Assembly: GCF_001425235.1 (NCBI RefSeq) | Contig: NZ_LMEA01000013.1 | Span: 62,001 to 126,000, forward strand | Direction: 5' to 3' | DNA length: 64,000 nt | From: Devosia sp. Root413D1 | Lineage (GTDB): Bacteria; Pseudomonadota; Alphaproteobacteria; Rhizobiales; Devosiaceae | Shown here: piece by piece, positions 45,396 through 54,061 of the stretch | Layout of the letters: each line of letters starts with the position of its first letter | Numbering within the stretch: position 1 is the stretch's first letter | The notes under the pieces: generated by a model | The model's database searches: none | The model's input: the letters and a program-made list of their open reading frames with translations, nothing else | Told to the model about the DNA's origin: nothing | Made by a program: the position numbers and the translations under genes

Positions 45396-46346
45396 GTGCA
45401 AGGAAAAGCCGTTGTTCCGGCCACGCGCAGGCGTCGGCCGTCATCGCCGGATGGGCTGGTTCTGCTGCTTCTCGCAGTGCCCGGAATCGCCTGGTTCTCG
45501 GTGTTCGCATACGGGCCGATGGCCGGCCTCGTCGTCGCCTTCAAGGATTTCAACGTCCGCGATGGCATCTTCGGTAGCCCGTGGAACGGCTTTGCCAATT
45601 TCCGCTACTTCCTCACCAGCGGCGACGCCGTCACCATCATCGTCAACACGCTGTTCCTCAACGCGCTGTTCCTCAGCGCCTCGCTGCTTGCCGGGCTGAT
45701 CCTCGCGCTCATGCTCAACGAGATCCGCGGCAGCCTCTACCGCCGCTTCATGCAGTCGACGATCTTCTTTCCGTATTTCGTCTCGCCTATCGTTATCAGC
45801 ATCATGCTGCAGGTGATCCTGTCCGGCGTGGGCGGCAGCGGCGGTGCACTCAACAACCTGCTCAGCGTCATCGATCTGCCGCAGCTCAGTTGGTACACCG
45901 AACCCGGGGCGTGGCCCTGGATCCTGACGATCGTCAAGGTCTGGCAGCTGGGTGGCTACACTTCGGTCATCTTCCTTGCCGCCATCACCGCGATTTCTGA
46001 GGAGGTCTATGAGGCCGCGGCGATCGACGGCGCGAGCCGGGCGCGCATGGCGCTTTCCATCACCACGCCGCTGCTGCTGCCGACCCTGGGCGTCCTGCTG
46101 GTCCTGGGCGTGGGGCGAATCTTCTTCGGCGATTTCGCCACCATCTACGCCATCGTCCAGGACAACGGCATCCTCTTCCCGACGACCGACGTCATCGACA
46201 CCTACGTCTTCCGCTCCCTGAGGACCATTGGTGACTTTGGCACCACGGCCGCCATCGGCCTGTTCCAGTCGGTCGTCGGGTTTTTCTTCGTCACCGCCGC
46301 CGTCCTCGTGCAGCGCCGCTTCCACAAAGAAAGCAGCATCCTATGA
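45396..46346 (+). CDS. Carbohydrate ABC permease (LplB type)
   Basis: A 316-residue CUT1 permease with an N-terminal basic segment (RRRRPSSPDG) and six helices. The EAA loop YEAAAIDGASRARMALSITTPLLLP is near residue 205-230. The GTG at 45396 is chosen because GAGGAG precedes it by about ten bases; an ATG at 45378 lies right after the operator and has no ribosome binding site. First gene of the LacI-regulated transporter. No ATPase gene is nearby. Confidence 0.92.
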   Translation: MQGKAVVPATRRRRPSSPDGLVLLLLAVPGIAWFSVFAYGPMAGLVVAFKDFNVRDGIFGSPWNGFANFRYFLTSGDAVTIIVNTLFLNALFLSASLLAGLILALMLNEIRGSLYRRFMQSTIFFPYFVSPIVISIMLQVILSGVGGSGGALNNLLSVIDLPQLSWYTEPGAWPWILTIVKVWQLGGYTSVIFLAAITAISEEVYEAAAIDGASRARMALSITTPLLLPTLGVLLVLGVGRIFFGDFATIYAIVQDNGILFPTTDVIDTYVFRSLRTIGDFGTTAAIGLFQSVVGFFFVTAAVLVQRRFHKESSIL

Positions 46347-47290
46347 GCACGACCGGCTACAACGAGAGCCTTCTCGATCACGAAGCGCGCGAGGCCGACA
46401 AGCCGGCCGCTCGCCGCAGGGCTCGCCGCCGTCCCGAGCCGTTCACCGTCGCCAGCCATATCGTCGTGACCCTGTTCGGGCTGTTCTGCCTGATCCCCCT
46501 GTGGATGATCATCGCCGGCTCGTTCACCGATGAAACGGTGCTGGCGCGGCAGGGCTACAGCCTGTTCCCTAACCCCTTCTCGCTGGCCGCCTACGAACTG
46601 CTGTTCAGCGGCCAGTCCCTGCTTAACGGCTATGTCGCCTCGCTGTTCATCACGCTGGTCGGCACGATCCTGTCGGTCTCCAGCACGGCGTCGCTCGCCT
46701 GGGTGATCGCCCGCCGGCTGCCCTGGATCAGCCGCCCGCTCACCGTCTTCGCCTACGTGCCCATGCTGTTCCACGGTGGGCTAGTGCCGCTCTACCTGCT
46801 GGTGACGCAGGTGCTCAGCCTCTCCAACAGCTGGTTCGCGGTGATCCTGCCGATCCTCCTGGCGCCGTTCCTCGTCTTCATCACCGTCAGCTTTTTCCGC
46901 CAGTTGCCGGAGGAAATCCTTGATGCGGCCCGCATCGATGGCGCCGGCGAGTTGCGCATCTTCTTCCAGATCGTCCTGCCGCTGTCGAAGCCGATCCTCG
47001 CGGTGCTGGGCCTGTTCTACGCCGTCACCTACTGGAACGAGTGGTTCATGGCGCTGCTCTTCGTGTCCGACCCGGACAAGTACCCGCTGCAGCTGATCCT
47101 GCAGAACCTGATCGCCAACGTGACCAACGCCACTTCGCTGCCTGGCGCAACGGCCGCGCAGGCCGCGGCGCCGGTCTATCAGCTGCGCTTCGCGATGACG
47201 GTCCTGACGGTCGGCCCGATCCTGCTCGCCTACCCGTTCGCGCAACGCTTCTTCGTCAAGGGCATCACCCTGGGCGCTACCAAGGGCTAG
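46343..47290 (+). CDS. Carbohydrate ABC permease (LplC/YtcP type)
   Basis: A 315-residue partner permease. An N-terminal cytoplasmic Arg-rich stretch precedes six helices; the EAA loop is EEILDAARIDGAGELRIFFQIVLPLSKP near residue 190. Start overlaps the first permease stop (ATGA). This family is used for oligosaccharides or polygalacturonate-like substrates in other bacteria. Confidence 0.93.
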   Translation: MSTTGYNESLLDHEAREADKPAARRRARRRPEPFTVASHIVVTLFGLFCLIPLWMIIAGSFTDETVLARQGYSLFPNPFSLAAYELLFSGQSLLNGYVASLFITLVGTILSVSSTASLAWVIARRLPWISRPLTVFAYVPMLFHGGLVPLYLLVTQVLSLSNSWFAVILPILLAPFLVFITVSFFRQLPEEILDAARIDGAGELRIFFQIVLPLSKPILAVLGLFYAVTYWNEWFMALLFVSDPDKYPLQLILQNLIANVTNATSLPGATAAQAAAPVYQLRFAMTVLTVGPILLAYPFAQRFFVKGITLGATKG

Positions 47291-47335
47291 CGGCCCCCCG
47301 AATAGAGCCGCTCACAACAGGAGGAGAATACCGAT

Positions 47336-48880
47336 ATGACACGCAACTTCAGTCGCCGACACTTCCTCGCCCTCAGTGGTGCGGCGGGTCTTGGCGCTGC
47401 CCTCGCCGGCGGCATGCCGCAGGCCTTCGCAGCGGGCCTGTCGGGCACCTCGCTGACCCTTCTGCCGTCCCAGGCGCCGAGCAACTGGAAAGCGGTGCTG
47501 GACAAGGCCAATGCCGCACTCCTCGCCGAGCACGGCTTCACCCTCGATGCGCAGTTCATCAACTGGAGCAATTACGGGCAGCAGTCGCTGCTGAAGTTCA
47601 CCGCCGGCGCCAGTTTCGATACCGCCCTGCAGGCGCTGTGGCTGAACATGGCGCAACTGCAGCAGAGCGGTTCGCTCGCTGACCTGACCGGTGAGCTCGA
47701 CAAGTGGCCCAATCTCAAGGCGCAGATCGCTCCCAAGCTGATCGAAGCCAATTCCTGGAACGGCAAGCTCTGGGGCATCCCGCAGGTGAACAGCGCCGGC
47801 CGCGTCCAGCATTTCAGCATCCGCCAGGATCTTGCCGAAAAGCACGGCTTCGGCGAGATCTGGGATTTCGATACGCTCGAGCGGTACTTCTACACCATCA
47901 AGGAAAAAGAGGACGGCGTGACGCCGTTCGGCATCGGCGCCAACTCGACCTGGGTACTGGCCGTGCCGACCCCGACTGGAATGTTCAACCAGCAGTCGTG
48001 GGAAGATCCCACTCGCATGCAATACCTGTTCGCCGGTTCCGGCCTGCGGTTCCTGCTCGCCAAGGATGCGGCCACTACAGGCTCGTCGAAGCCGATCCCG
48101 TTCTGGGAAGATGACGGGGTGGTCGCGGCGCTGAGGAAGATCCGCAAGTACCACGAGGACGGCATCATCAATGCCGACCCGTTCAACTCGGATAGCGCGA
48201 CGATCCAGAGCCAGTTCCAGGCCGGCCGCATCGCCAGCATCTGGTCGATGACCGATGGCCTCGCCAGCAATCAGCTGGTCGGCCTCCGAAAGGCCGTTCC
48301 CACCGCAAGCCTCGCCCAGGTGGTGCCGTTCGGTAAACCCCTCAGTGAGGTCAAACCCGTCCAGACCTTCCAGGCCGACAACATGGTGGTGGTGAACGCC
48401 AATGGCGGCGACGTCGACCGGGCCCTGGCGCTGCAGGACTGGCTCTCGGTGAAGCAGAACCATGACCTCATCGAGTACGGCATCGAAGGCACCGACTGGG
48501 AAGCGGCCGGCGACGACAGCCTGAACCAGCTCAGCCAGTACGCCTTCCCCGGCTACGCGCTGCTGTGGCGTTCAGCCCTCGAGCGCCGCTCGTCGTTCAT
48601 GACCGAGTCCGAAAAGGCCGTCTTCGACTGGGCCCAGGACTACGACAACTTCGCCACCGACACCTTCGCTTCGTTCATCCCTGATGTGAGCGCGGTCAAG
48701 CAGGAGGCGGCGCAGATGAACAACGTCATCATCCAGCACGCCAACCCGCTGTTCCACGGGCTGGCTGACGTCGATGCCCAGTTGGACAAGCTCAAGAGCG
48801 CCGCCGACGCGGCAGGACTGAACATGCTGCAGGCCGAAATGGAAAAGCAGGCGGACGCTTACCTCAAGGCTCGGGGGTAG
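47336..48880 (+). CDS. ABC substrate-binding protein with Tat signal
   Basis: A 514-residue extracytoplasmic binding protein of family 1. The start has GGAGGA nearby, and the leader NFSRRHFLALSGAAGLGAALAGGMPQAFA carries a twin-arginine motif (SRRHFL), so it is exported folded. The size and the WYMNTAQLQQ-like core match the large LplA/YtcQ-type oligosaccharide-binding proteins. It is the last gene of the LacI-controlled unit. Confidence 0.92.
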   Translation: MTRNFSRRHFLALSGAAGLGAALAGGMPQAFAAGLSGTSLTLLPSQAPSNWKAVLDKANAALLAEHGFTLDAQFINWSNYGQQSLLKFTAGASFDTALQALWLNMAQLQQSGSLADLTGELDKWPNLKAQIAPKLIEANSWNGKLWGIPQVNSAGRVQHFSIRQDLAEKHGFGEIWDFDTLERYFYTIKEKEDGVTPFGIGANSTWVLAVPTPTGMFNQQSWEDPTRMQYLFAGSGLRFLLAKDAATTGSSKPIPFWEDDGVVAALRKIRKYHEDGIINADPFNSDSATIQSQFQAGRIASIWSMTDGLASNQLVGLRKAVPTASLAQVVPFGKPLSEVKPVQTFQADNMVVVNANGGDVDRALALQDWLSVKQNHDLIEYGIEGTDWEAAGDDSLNQLSQYAFPGYALLWRSALERRSSFMTESEKAVFDWAQDYDNFATDTFASFIPDVSAVKQEAAQMNNVIIQHANPLFHGLADVDAQLDKLKSAADAAGLNMLQAEMEKQADAYLKARG

Positions 48881-49003
48881 CTGAGGGTCGCCGCTCTCCC
48901 AGCCCTATGGCAGAGCGGCCAGCCGGAGGGTGCCGCGCCACCTTGGCACCCTCCGGCTTCTGGCCGTCCGGCCGCAGGCAAAGTCGACAACCTGGAGCGT
49001 TTC

Positions 49004-49030
49004 AGCGCTTCCTGTGCACAGTGAAGCGCT
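49004..49030. repeat. Short palindrome before tRNA-Leu
   Basis: AGCGCTTC (49004-49011) and GAAGCGCT (49023-49030) form a perfect 8-bp stem; the loop CTGTGCACAGT is itself partly palindromic. It is flanked by GAGCGTTTC and CTCTAGG, typical of the second hairpin type of rhizobial repeats. It follows the binding-protein gene and may act as its terminator. Confidence 0.6.
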
Positions 49031-49082
49031 CTAGGTGCTTGATGCCGCGTGAGGCTTGGGCTAGGCAGGTCCCGCTCGGAGT

Positions 49083-49166
49083 GCCCCTCTGGCGGAATGG
49101 TAGACGCGGCAGACTCAAAATCTGTTGTCGAGAGGCGTGCCGGTTCGAGTCCGGCGGGGGGCACCA
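49083..49166 (+). tRNA. tRNA-Leu (anticodon CAA)
   Basis: An 84-nt class II tRNA with acceptor GCCCCTC/GGGGGGC (one G-U), encoded CCA at 49164-49166, long variable arm and T-loop TTCGAGT. The anticodon loop CTCAAAA gives CAA (49116-49118). Confidence 0.97.
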
Positions 49167-49203
49167 ATCATCTTTCGACGCAAGCGACCGCTGCCCGCTT
49201 CGT

Positions 49204-49560
49204 CTATTGCGGCCTCAGGTTCTCGGTGCCGGTTCCGGGCTGCCCGGCAATGGTCCAGATTCCCTCCATCGAGCCGTCGTCCATCACCTGGTAGATCACC
49301 AGCCCGATCGCCTCGCCCATCACGTAGCCGGCCGAGAAGGCGTTGCCATTGCGCATGCAGATGCCCTGCGACGTCGACGGACCCGTGGTCCAATAGATCT
49401 CACATGTGGTCTCGCTCGTGAGCACGATCTTGGCGGTGCCGCCATAACTCGAGCCGTCGAGATTGGTGCCTTCGACGGCATAGTCGCCCCCGATACTCTG
49501 CGCCAAAGCCGGGCTCGCGAATGCTATCGCCATGCCAGCCAATAGAAACATCCGTCGCAT
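49204..49560 (-). CDS. Small secreted beta-rich protein
   Basis: A 118-residue protein with a signal peptide (LLAGMAIAFASPALAQS) and a mature domain of about 95 residues: IGGDYAVEGTNLDGSSYGGTAKI, then a Cys pair in TSETTCEIYWTT and GICMRNG. This fold is common in small exported rhizobial proteins of unknown role; a fibronectin-like or avidin-like barrel is possible. It reads away from the tRNA-Leu gene on the opposite strand. Confidence 0.75.
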   Translation of the reverse strand: MRRMFLLAGMAIAFASPALAQSIGGDYAVEGTNLDGSSYGGTAKIVLTSETTCEIYWTTGPSTSQGICMRNGNAFSAGYVMGEAIGLVIYQVMDDGSMEGIWTIAGQPGTGTENLRPQ

Positions 49561-49666
49561 ATCACGCCCCTCCGTTTGTCCCTTGACGTCAGACTAAGTC
49601 ACAGTCCTCTGGACTGACAATCAGGGCCGACGCAGAGTGGCGATCACTTTTGGCGCGGAGGATTCG

Positions 49667-50539
49667 ATGGCGGGAACGATCAGGCTCGGCACGGCCGGCT
49701 GGGTGTTCGAGGCCTGGCGCAAGAGCTATTATCCCGACGGGCTGAAGCAGAAGGACGAGCTCGCCTGGTCGAGCGCCCGGCTCGGCAATATCGAGATCAA
49801 CGCCACCTTCTATTCGCACCAGAAGGCCGCAAGTTTCGAGAACTGGGCCGGCCAGACCCCTGATAGCTTCGTCTTCACCGTGAAGGGCCACCAACTGGTC
49901 ACCCACATCAAGCGGCTGAAGGATGTCGAGCTTCCGCTCGCCAACTTCTTTGCCTCCGGCGTCATGGCGCTGGGCAAGAAACTCGGGCCGTTCTGCTGGC
50001 AGCTGCCGGGCAACAGCAAATACGACCCCGATCGGATGGAGGCCTTCCTCGCTCTCTTACCGCAGTCGCCGGAAGCTCTGGTCGCTCTGGCCGGAAAGAC
50101 CGATTACGGCAAGAACCCGCCCTATCTCGACGCCACCGGCATCGTCAGGGTCCGCCACGCCATCGAAGTGCGGCACGAAAGTTTCGCCGATCCACGCTTC
50201 ATCGCGCAGTTGCGGGCCCACAACGTCGCCCTCGTCGTCGCCGATACCGCGGAATGGTCCTACATCGACCAGACCGCCGATTTCTCCTATGCCCGGCTGC
50301 AAGGCGCCCCGGGCAAGGAGAGCTATTCGGTTGCCGAGCGCGATGTCCGCGCCGGCTGGCTGAAGGCCTGGGCCGAAGGCAAGCCGGTTGCCGATGCGCC
50401 CTATGTCACGGCCGCCGAAGCGAGCCCGCCGCCGCGCGATGTGTTCGCCTTCTTCGTCTCCACCGACAAGGAGCATGCGCCCGACAATGCGCGCGCCGTC
50501 ATGGCTTCGCTCGGCCTCAGCGGACCGGGCGGCGAGTGA
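49667..50539 (+). CDS. DUF72 domain-containing protein
   Basis: A 290-residue protein starting at ATG 49667 with GGAGG at 49657-49661. It begins IRLGTAGWVFEAWRKSYYP and carries a YARLQG stretch and EVRHESFADP, hallmarks of DUF72 (a TIM-barrel family whose role is undefined). It is divergent from the small secreted protein and followed by dsbB. Confidence 0.9.
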   Translation: MAGTIRLGTAGWVFEAWRKSYYPDGLKQKDELAWSSARLGNIEINATFYSHQKAASFENWAGQTPDSFVFTVKGHQLVTHIKRLKDVELPLANFFASGVMALGKKLGPFCWQLPGNSKYDPDRMEAFLALLPQSPEALVALAGKTDYGKNPPYLDATGIVRVRHAIEVRHESFADPRFIAQLRAHNVALVVADTAEWSYIDQTADFSYARLQGAPGKESYSVAERDVRAGWLKAWAEGKPVADAPYVTAAEASPPPRDVFAFFVSTDKEHAPDNARAVMASLGLSGPGGE

Positions 50540-50616
50540 CGATCTCGTGAGCGGGCTTAAGTTGACTCGGAGCCCGCTCCCGAGAATATGGCGCGCATCC
50601 GAATAGGAGCGTCATC

Positions 50617-51120
50617 GTGACCACCAGCCTCGCCACCGACCGTCCCCGCCTGCTCGCGACGATCGCCTTCGTCCTCGGCCTCGCGACCATTGCCGGCGCC
50701 TGGGGCTCGCAGCTGTTTGGCGGGCTGGTGCCGTGCGAGCTCTGCCTCGAGCAGCGCATGCCCTACTATTGGGGCCTGCCACTGCTCGCGCTGGTCTTGA
50801 TCCTGTGGCACCGGCTGCCGCGCGCCGTGTGGTATGTCGGGATCGTCCTGGTGCTCCTGACCTTCGTCTGGTCGACCTATCTGGCGGGCTATCACGCCGG
50901 CGTCGAATACGGCTTCTGGCCCGGCCCCACCGCCTGCACCGGCACCGGCGTCGATGTCAGCTTCTCCGACCTCACCAATATCAACGCCGCCCGCGTCGTC
51001 CCCTGCGACAAGATCCAGTTCAGCCTGTTCGGCGTGACGCTGGCCGGCGCCAACACGCTGATCTCGGCAGTGATCGTCCTGCTGCTCGGCACCGTGCTGC
51101 TCAAGGGCCGGAAGGCATAG
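50617..51120 (+). CDS. dsbB: Disulfide bond formation protein B
   Basis: An inner-membrane thiol oxidase with four transmembrane helices (167 residues). It reoxidises DsbA and passes electrons to quinone. The first redox pair is C40-E-L-C43 and the second is C107/C130, both in periplasmic loops as expected. GTG 50617 is the start. Repeat A4 begins immediately after its stop. A degraded copy of its last ~28 codons lies at 52998-53090. Confidence 0.93.
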   Translation: MTTSLATDRPRLLATIAFVLGLATIAGAWGSQLFGGLVPCELCLEQRMPYYWGLPLLALVLILWHRLPRAVWYVGIVLVLLTFVWSTYLAGYHAGVEYGFWPGPTACTGTGVDVSFSDLTNINAARVVPCDKIQFSLFGVTLAGANTLISAVIVLLLGTVLLKGRKA

Positions 51121-51166
51121 AGCGCTTTCAGGAAAAGTTGCAGACTTTTCCGGTTCGAAAGCGCGA
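51121..51166. repeat. Dispersed palindromic repeat family A, copy 4
   Basis: Outer stem AGCGCTTTC (51121-51129) with GAAAGCGC (51157-51164), inner stem GGAAAAGT (51131-51138) with ACTTTTCC (51144-51151). It begins directly after the dsbB stop and fills the gap to the convergent hydrolase gene. Confidence 0.85.
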
Positions 51167-51193
51167 CCAACTAGAGAGACCAGAGCCCTGCCG

Positions 51194-52075
51194 CTACTGC
51201 GTGAGGAAGGCCGTCGCGACCTCGGTGAGGAGCGGTGACTGGATCAGGTTGTAGTGCGTGGTGCCCGGGAGGATAGCCAGCCGGCTGGCCGGGCGCTGTG
51301 AGCCGTCGAACCCGGCGTCGCGCTGGCCGCCACCGAGCAGCTTCCAGAACGCCACCATGTGCTCGGGCCGGATCGAATCCGCGTCCGCGAACACCAGCAG
51401 CGTCGGGGCCGTCATCGCCTTGACCCGCTCGGTCCAGTCGTACTCGGGCTCGTTCATTTCGCCGGACTTGCGGAACACCCGCTCCCAGTCGACGTCGGGA
51501 TAGAGCTCTCCGAGGGGTGAACTGGCGAGTTGCTGTCCGTACTCCGCCGCGTGGGCCGGCAATTGCCGGAAGGCCTCGCGGACTTCGGGATAGTCGTCGT
51601 CGGTGCGGTAATCCACCGAGACCGACACCAGCTTCTCGACCAGTTCCGGGTGCCGGAATGCCACCTGCAGCGCGACGCCGGCGCCGAGCGAATAGCCCAT
51701 GAAGCGCGCCTTGCCGATGCCGAGGTGCTGGAGCACAGCCGCAACGTCGTCGGCCATCAGTTCGGAGGACCAGGGCGCGTCGGTGTCCGTACTGAAGCCG
51801 TGGCCGCGCATGTGGATGGCGATCACCTTGTGGGTCTTCGCCACCGCGGCGAGCGGCGCACCGAACGTCTGGGACGGGTCGACGCCGCCATGCAGCAGCA
51901 CCAGCGGCGGACCGTCACCGTGGATCTCGTAGTAAATCTCGGCGCCGCCGACCGGGACCTTGCCCGTGCTGCTGGGGGTGCTCATCGGAATGTCTCCTGC
52001 GGTTTGGGCAATGACGGGCGCTGCGACGAGGGCCGCAGCGACAAAGGCGAGGGTCATGAGGGCGCGCCTCAGCAT
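51194..52075 (-). CDS. Secreted alpha/beta hydrolase
   Basis: ATG 52075, with a perfect AGGAGG upstream, gives a 293-residue protein with a signal peptide (LMTLAFVAAALVAAPVIAQT). The fold carries VLLHGGVDPSQTF, the nucleophile elbow GYSLGAGVALQ and a late His (PGTTHYNLIQS). Substrate unknown. It is the third gene of an ArsR/SRPBCC/hydrolase unit on the minus strand. A frame extending to 52564 overlaps the SRPBCC gene and is not real. Confidence 0.9.
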   Translation of the reverse strand: MLRRALMTLAFVAAALVAAPVIAQTAGDIPMSTPSSTGKVPVGGAEIYYEIHGDGPPLVLLHGGVDPSQTFGAPLAAVAKTHKVIAIHMRGHGFSTDTDAPWSSELMADDVAAVLQHLGIGKARFMGYSLGAGVALQVAFRHPELVEKLVSVSVDYRTDDDYPEVREAFRQLPAHAAEYGQQLASSPLGELYPDVDWERVFRKSGEMNEPEYDWTERVKAMTAPTLLVFADADSIRPEHMVAFWKLLGGGQRDAGFDGSQRPASRLAILPGTTHYNLIQSPLLTEVATAFLTQ

Positions 52076-52091
52076 GATAGTCCTCCTGAAA

Positions 52092-52571
52092 TCAGTACGT
52101 CGCGAGCTGTCGCTCAAGCTTGTCGAAGGCCTGGTTGGTGCCCTCGAAGAAACCGCCCTCGATCGCGACGGCGAGGTGTGCGGCGCTGTCGAACTCGGCG
52201 CGCATGGTGAAGATCGTCTCGTTACCGAGCGCTTCGAACGTGAGGGTGGCCAGATAGCTCGGCGGCGGATTAACCGCTTCGGGCGGGCGCCACGGCCGGT
52301 AGACGATGCGTTCTGGCGCGAGGATCTCGACGAACTGGTAGCGCACCGGATGCTCGCTGCCGTCTGGCCTGTGCATGGTGACGTGCCACTCGCCACCGGC
52401 ACGGAACTCGAGCTTGGTGACAGTGGAGGTGAAATGTTCCGGGCCCCACCACTGGGCAAGCAGGTACGGGTCCTCGAAGGTGCGCCAGACCAGCTGGCGC
52501 GGCGCCTTGAGGCGGCGGCTGATGACGAACTCGCGCTGGGTGAGCGGGTCCAAAGCTGTGTCACCGGTCAT
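52092..52571 (-). CDS. SRPBCC (AHSA1-type) domain protein
   Basis: A 159-residue START-like protein with the family pattern FVISRRLKAPRQLVWRTFEDPYLLAQWWGPEHFT and the C-terminal IEGGFFEGTNQAFDKLERQL. Such proteins commonly pair with an ArsR regulator as here and bind hydrophobic ligands. Its gene starts nine bases after the ArsR stop, and 16 bases before the hydrolase. Confidence 0.92.
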   Translation of the reverse strand: MTGDTALDPLTQREFVISRRLKAPRQLVWRTFEDPYLLAQWWGPEHFTSTVTKLEFRAGGEWHVTMHRPDGSEHPVRYQFVEILAPERIVYRPWRPPEAVNPPPSYLATLTFEALGNETIFTMRAEFDSAAHLAVAIEGGFFEGTNQAFDKLERQLATY

Positions 52572-52579
52572 GGCGCGCC

Positions 52580-52927
52580 TCAGTTCTTCTTGCCCGTAGG
52601 GTCGGTCGCCTGCAGCCGCTCGAGCAGCCCGTCGAGCCGGTTGAGGCTCGTATCCCAGAAGCTCGAGAACTCCTCGATCCAGCCGACGGCTTCGCGCAGC
52701 GGCTGCGCTTCGAGCCGACAGGGCCGCAGCTGGGCGTTGCGCCCGCGGCTGATCAGGCCCGCGCCTTCCAACACCTTGAGATGCTTGCAGATCGCCGGGA
52801 TGCTCATCTCGAACGGCGCCGCGATCTCCTTTACCGACGCCTCCCCATCCATCAGCCGCATCAGGATGGCCCGGCGGGTGGGATCGGCGATGGCGGAAAG
52901 GGTGAGACTGAGCTGGTCCGGCTGCAC
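52580..52927 (-). CDS. ArsR family winged-helix regulator
   Basis: A 115-residue regulator of the ArsR/SmtB fold, GTG start at 52927. The HTH is SVKEIAAPFEMSIPAICKHLKVLEGAGLISRGRNAQ (residues ~32-67); no cysteine metal site is apparent. It is typical of ArsR-SRPBCC pairs and is autoregulated by palindromes just upstream. Confidence 0.92.
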   Translation of the reverse strand: MQPDQLSLTLSAIADPTRRAILMRLMDGEASVKEIAAPFEMSIPAICKHLKVLEGAGLISRGRNAQLRPCRLEAQPLREAVGWIEEFSSFWDTSLNRLDGLLERLQATDPTGKKN

Positions 52928-52935
52928 GTCCGTTC

Positions 52936-52971
52936 CTAACTGATCGGTTAGCTAACTAGATGGTTAGTTAC
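52936..52971. promoter_or_regulatory. ArsR operators
   Basis: CTAACTGATCGGTTAG (52936-52951) is an imperfect 16-bp palindrome; an adjacent copy GCTAACTAGATGGTTAG follows (52951-52967). Read on the minus strand they are two direct CTAACC-N-GTTAG sites just ahead of the arsR start, spanning its promoter. Confidence 0.6.
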
Positions 52972-52997
52972 AGCTAGCAAGAGTGAGTGTCAACCAC

Positions 52998-53090
52998 GCT
53001 CGCGTGCCCATCGCGGGCGTCGCCGCGCTGATCTCGGCGGCGTTCGCCCTGATGCTCGGCACAGCGCTGGCAAGGGGCCGGAACGCCTAG
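52998..53090 (+). pseudogene. Remnant of a dsbB 3' end
   Basis: In frame to the TAG at 53088-53090 the sequence encodes ...VPIAGVAALISAAFALMLG and then TALARGRNA. The C-terminus of the intact DsbB at 50617-51120 reads ...VTLAGANTLISAVIVLLLG, then TVLLKGRKA. About 16 of 28 residues are identical, and the DNA aligns throughout. Upstream the frame is not DsbB-like, and no Cys remains. It is the tail of a second copy, about 1.9 kb from the intact gene. Immediately convergent with the toxin gene. Confidence 0.65.
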
Positions 53091-53350
53091 TCTTCGGGGA
53101 AAAGGAGCTGCTCGTGGTCGCGGGCATGATGAAGTACGTGCAGCACCTCCACCCGATCTCCGACGACGCGATAGAAAATGTTGTAGGAACCGACGACCCG
53201 CCGTCGTATTCCGCTCGCCTCGTGGCTAGGCAACAGAGCGTAGCGCAAGGCCCTGTCACCGAGCTCTGCTGAGGAGAGACGAAGTTTCCGAACTATCCGG
53301 AGGGCCAGTGCCGGACTTTCTTCGCGCAGGAGATCTGCGCTGATTGCCAT
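53087..53350 (-). CDS. RelE/ParE-like toxin, solitary and short
   Basis: An 87-residue protein ending ...SYNIFYRVVGDRVEVLHVLHHARDHEQLLFPED, a clear RelE/ParE signature. Homologues usually begin earlier with a first beta strand, so this copy appears to lack about 15 residues, or uses an upstream non-ATG start (the frame is open upstream to at least 53400). No antitoxin-like gene is adjacent in either direction: upstream is an HNH gene. Probably a relic, or an orphan. Confidence 0.75.
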   Translation of the reverse strand: MAISADLLREESPALALRIVRKLRLSSAELGDRALRYALLPSHEASGIRRRVVGSYNIFYRVVGDRVEVLHVLHHARDHEQLLFPED

Positions 53351-53408
53351 ATCGGCCTCCGTCGGAACCCAACCAATAATAGTTATTGGCGCTACCCGGC
53401 GTTCAGCC

Positions 53409-53966
53409 TCACGGCTCCAGTTCGATGTCCCAGTAGAGGTAGTCGAGCCAGCTCGTGTGCAGGTGGTTGGGCGGGAAAGCCCGGCCGTTATTGTGCAGGT
53501 CGTGCACGGTCGGCTGGAACGGCTCCTGCATCGGGAACATCTTGATCTCGCGCGGCAACCGGTTGGCTTTCCTGAGATTGCAGGGCGCGCAGGCCGCGAC
53601 GACGTTCTCCCAGGTGGTACGGCCGCCCTTCGAACGCGGGATCACGTGGTCGAAGGTGAGTTCGTCCCGGGCGCCGCAATATTGGCACTGGAATTTGTCG
53701 CGCAGGAACACGTTGAAGCGGGTGAACGCAGGATGCCGCGCCGGCCGCACGTAATCCTTGAGCGAGACGACGCTGGGCAGCAGCATCTCGAAGCTCGGCG
53801 ACTTGATCACCCGGTCGTAGTTGGAGACGACGTGGACTCGATCAAGAAAAATCGCCTTGATCGCGTCCTGCCAGGACCAAAGCGACAAGGGATAATAGCT
53901 GAGGGGCCTGAAATCGGCGTTCAGCACCAGTGCGGGGCTATTCTCAAGCGACACATGTACCGTCAC
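53409..53966 (-). CDS. HNH endonuclease domain protein
   Basis: A 185-residue protein with a central HNH fold: CQYCGARDELTFDHVIPRSKGG, then WENVVAACAPCNLRKANR with the second CxxC. Both zinc-knuckle pairs and the HNH His (DHVIP) are intact. This short 'stand-alone' HNH family is widespread in alphaproteobacteria and has no known targeting partner. It is a separate gene on the minus strand. Confidence 0.92.
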   Translation of the reverse strand: MTVHVSLENSPALVLNADFRPLSYYPLSLWSWQDAIKAIFLDRVHVVSNYDRVIKSPSFEMLLPSVVSLKDYVRPARHPAFTRFNVFLRDKFQCQYCGARDELTFDHVIPRSKGGRTTWENVVAACAPCNLRKANRLPREIKMFPMQEPFQPTVHDLHNNGRAFPPNHLHTSWLDYLYWDIELEP

Positions 53967-54061
53967 TTGTCGCCCCCAGATCGGGAATCGCGGCCAGTCA
54001 TGATCAGCAATATTCTATGCCGACTGTGACACCCCTGTGAAGCGCGATTCGATCAGTCGAT

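Noticed and set aside
52076-52564. Extended start of the secreted hydrolase gene
   Set aside because: The extra part is out of frame inside the SRPBCC gene; ATG 52075 has a perfect ribosome binding site and signal peptide.
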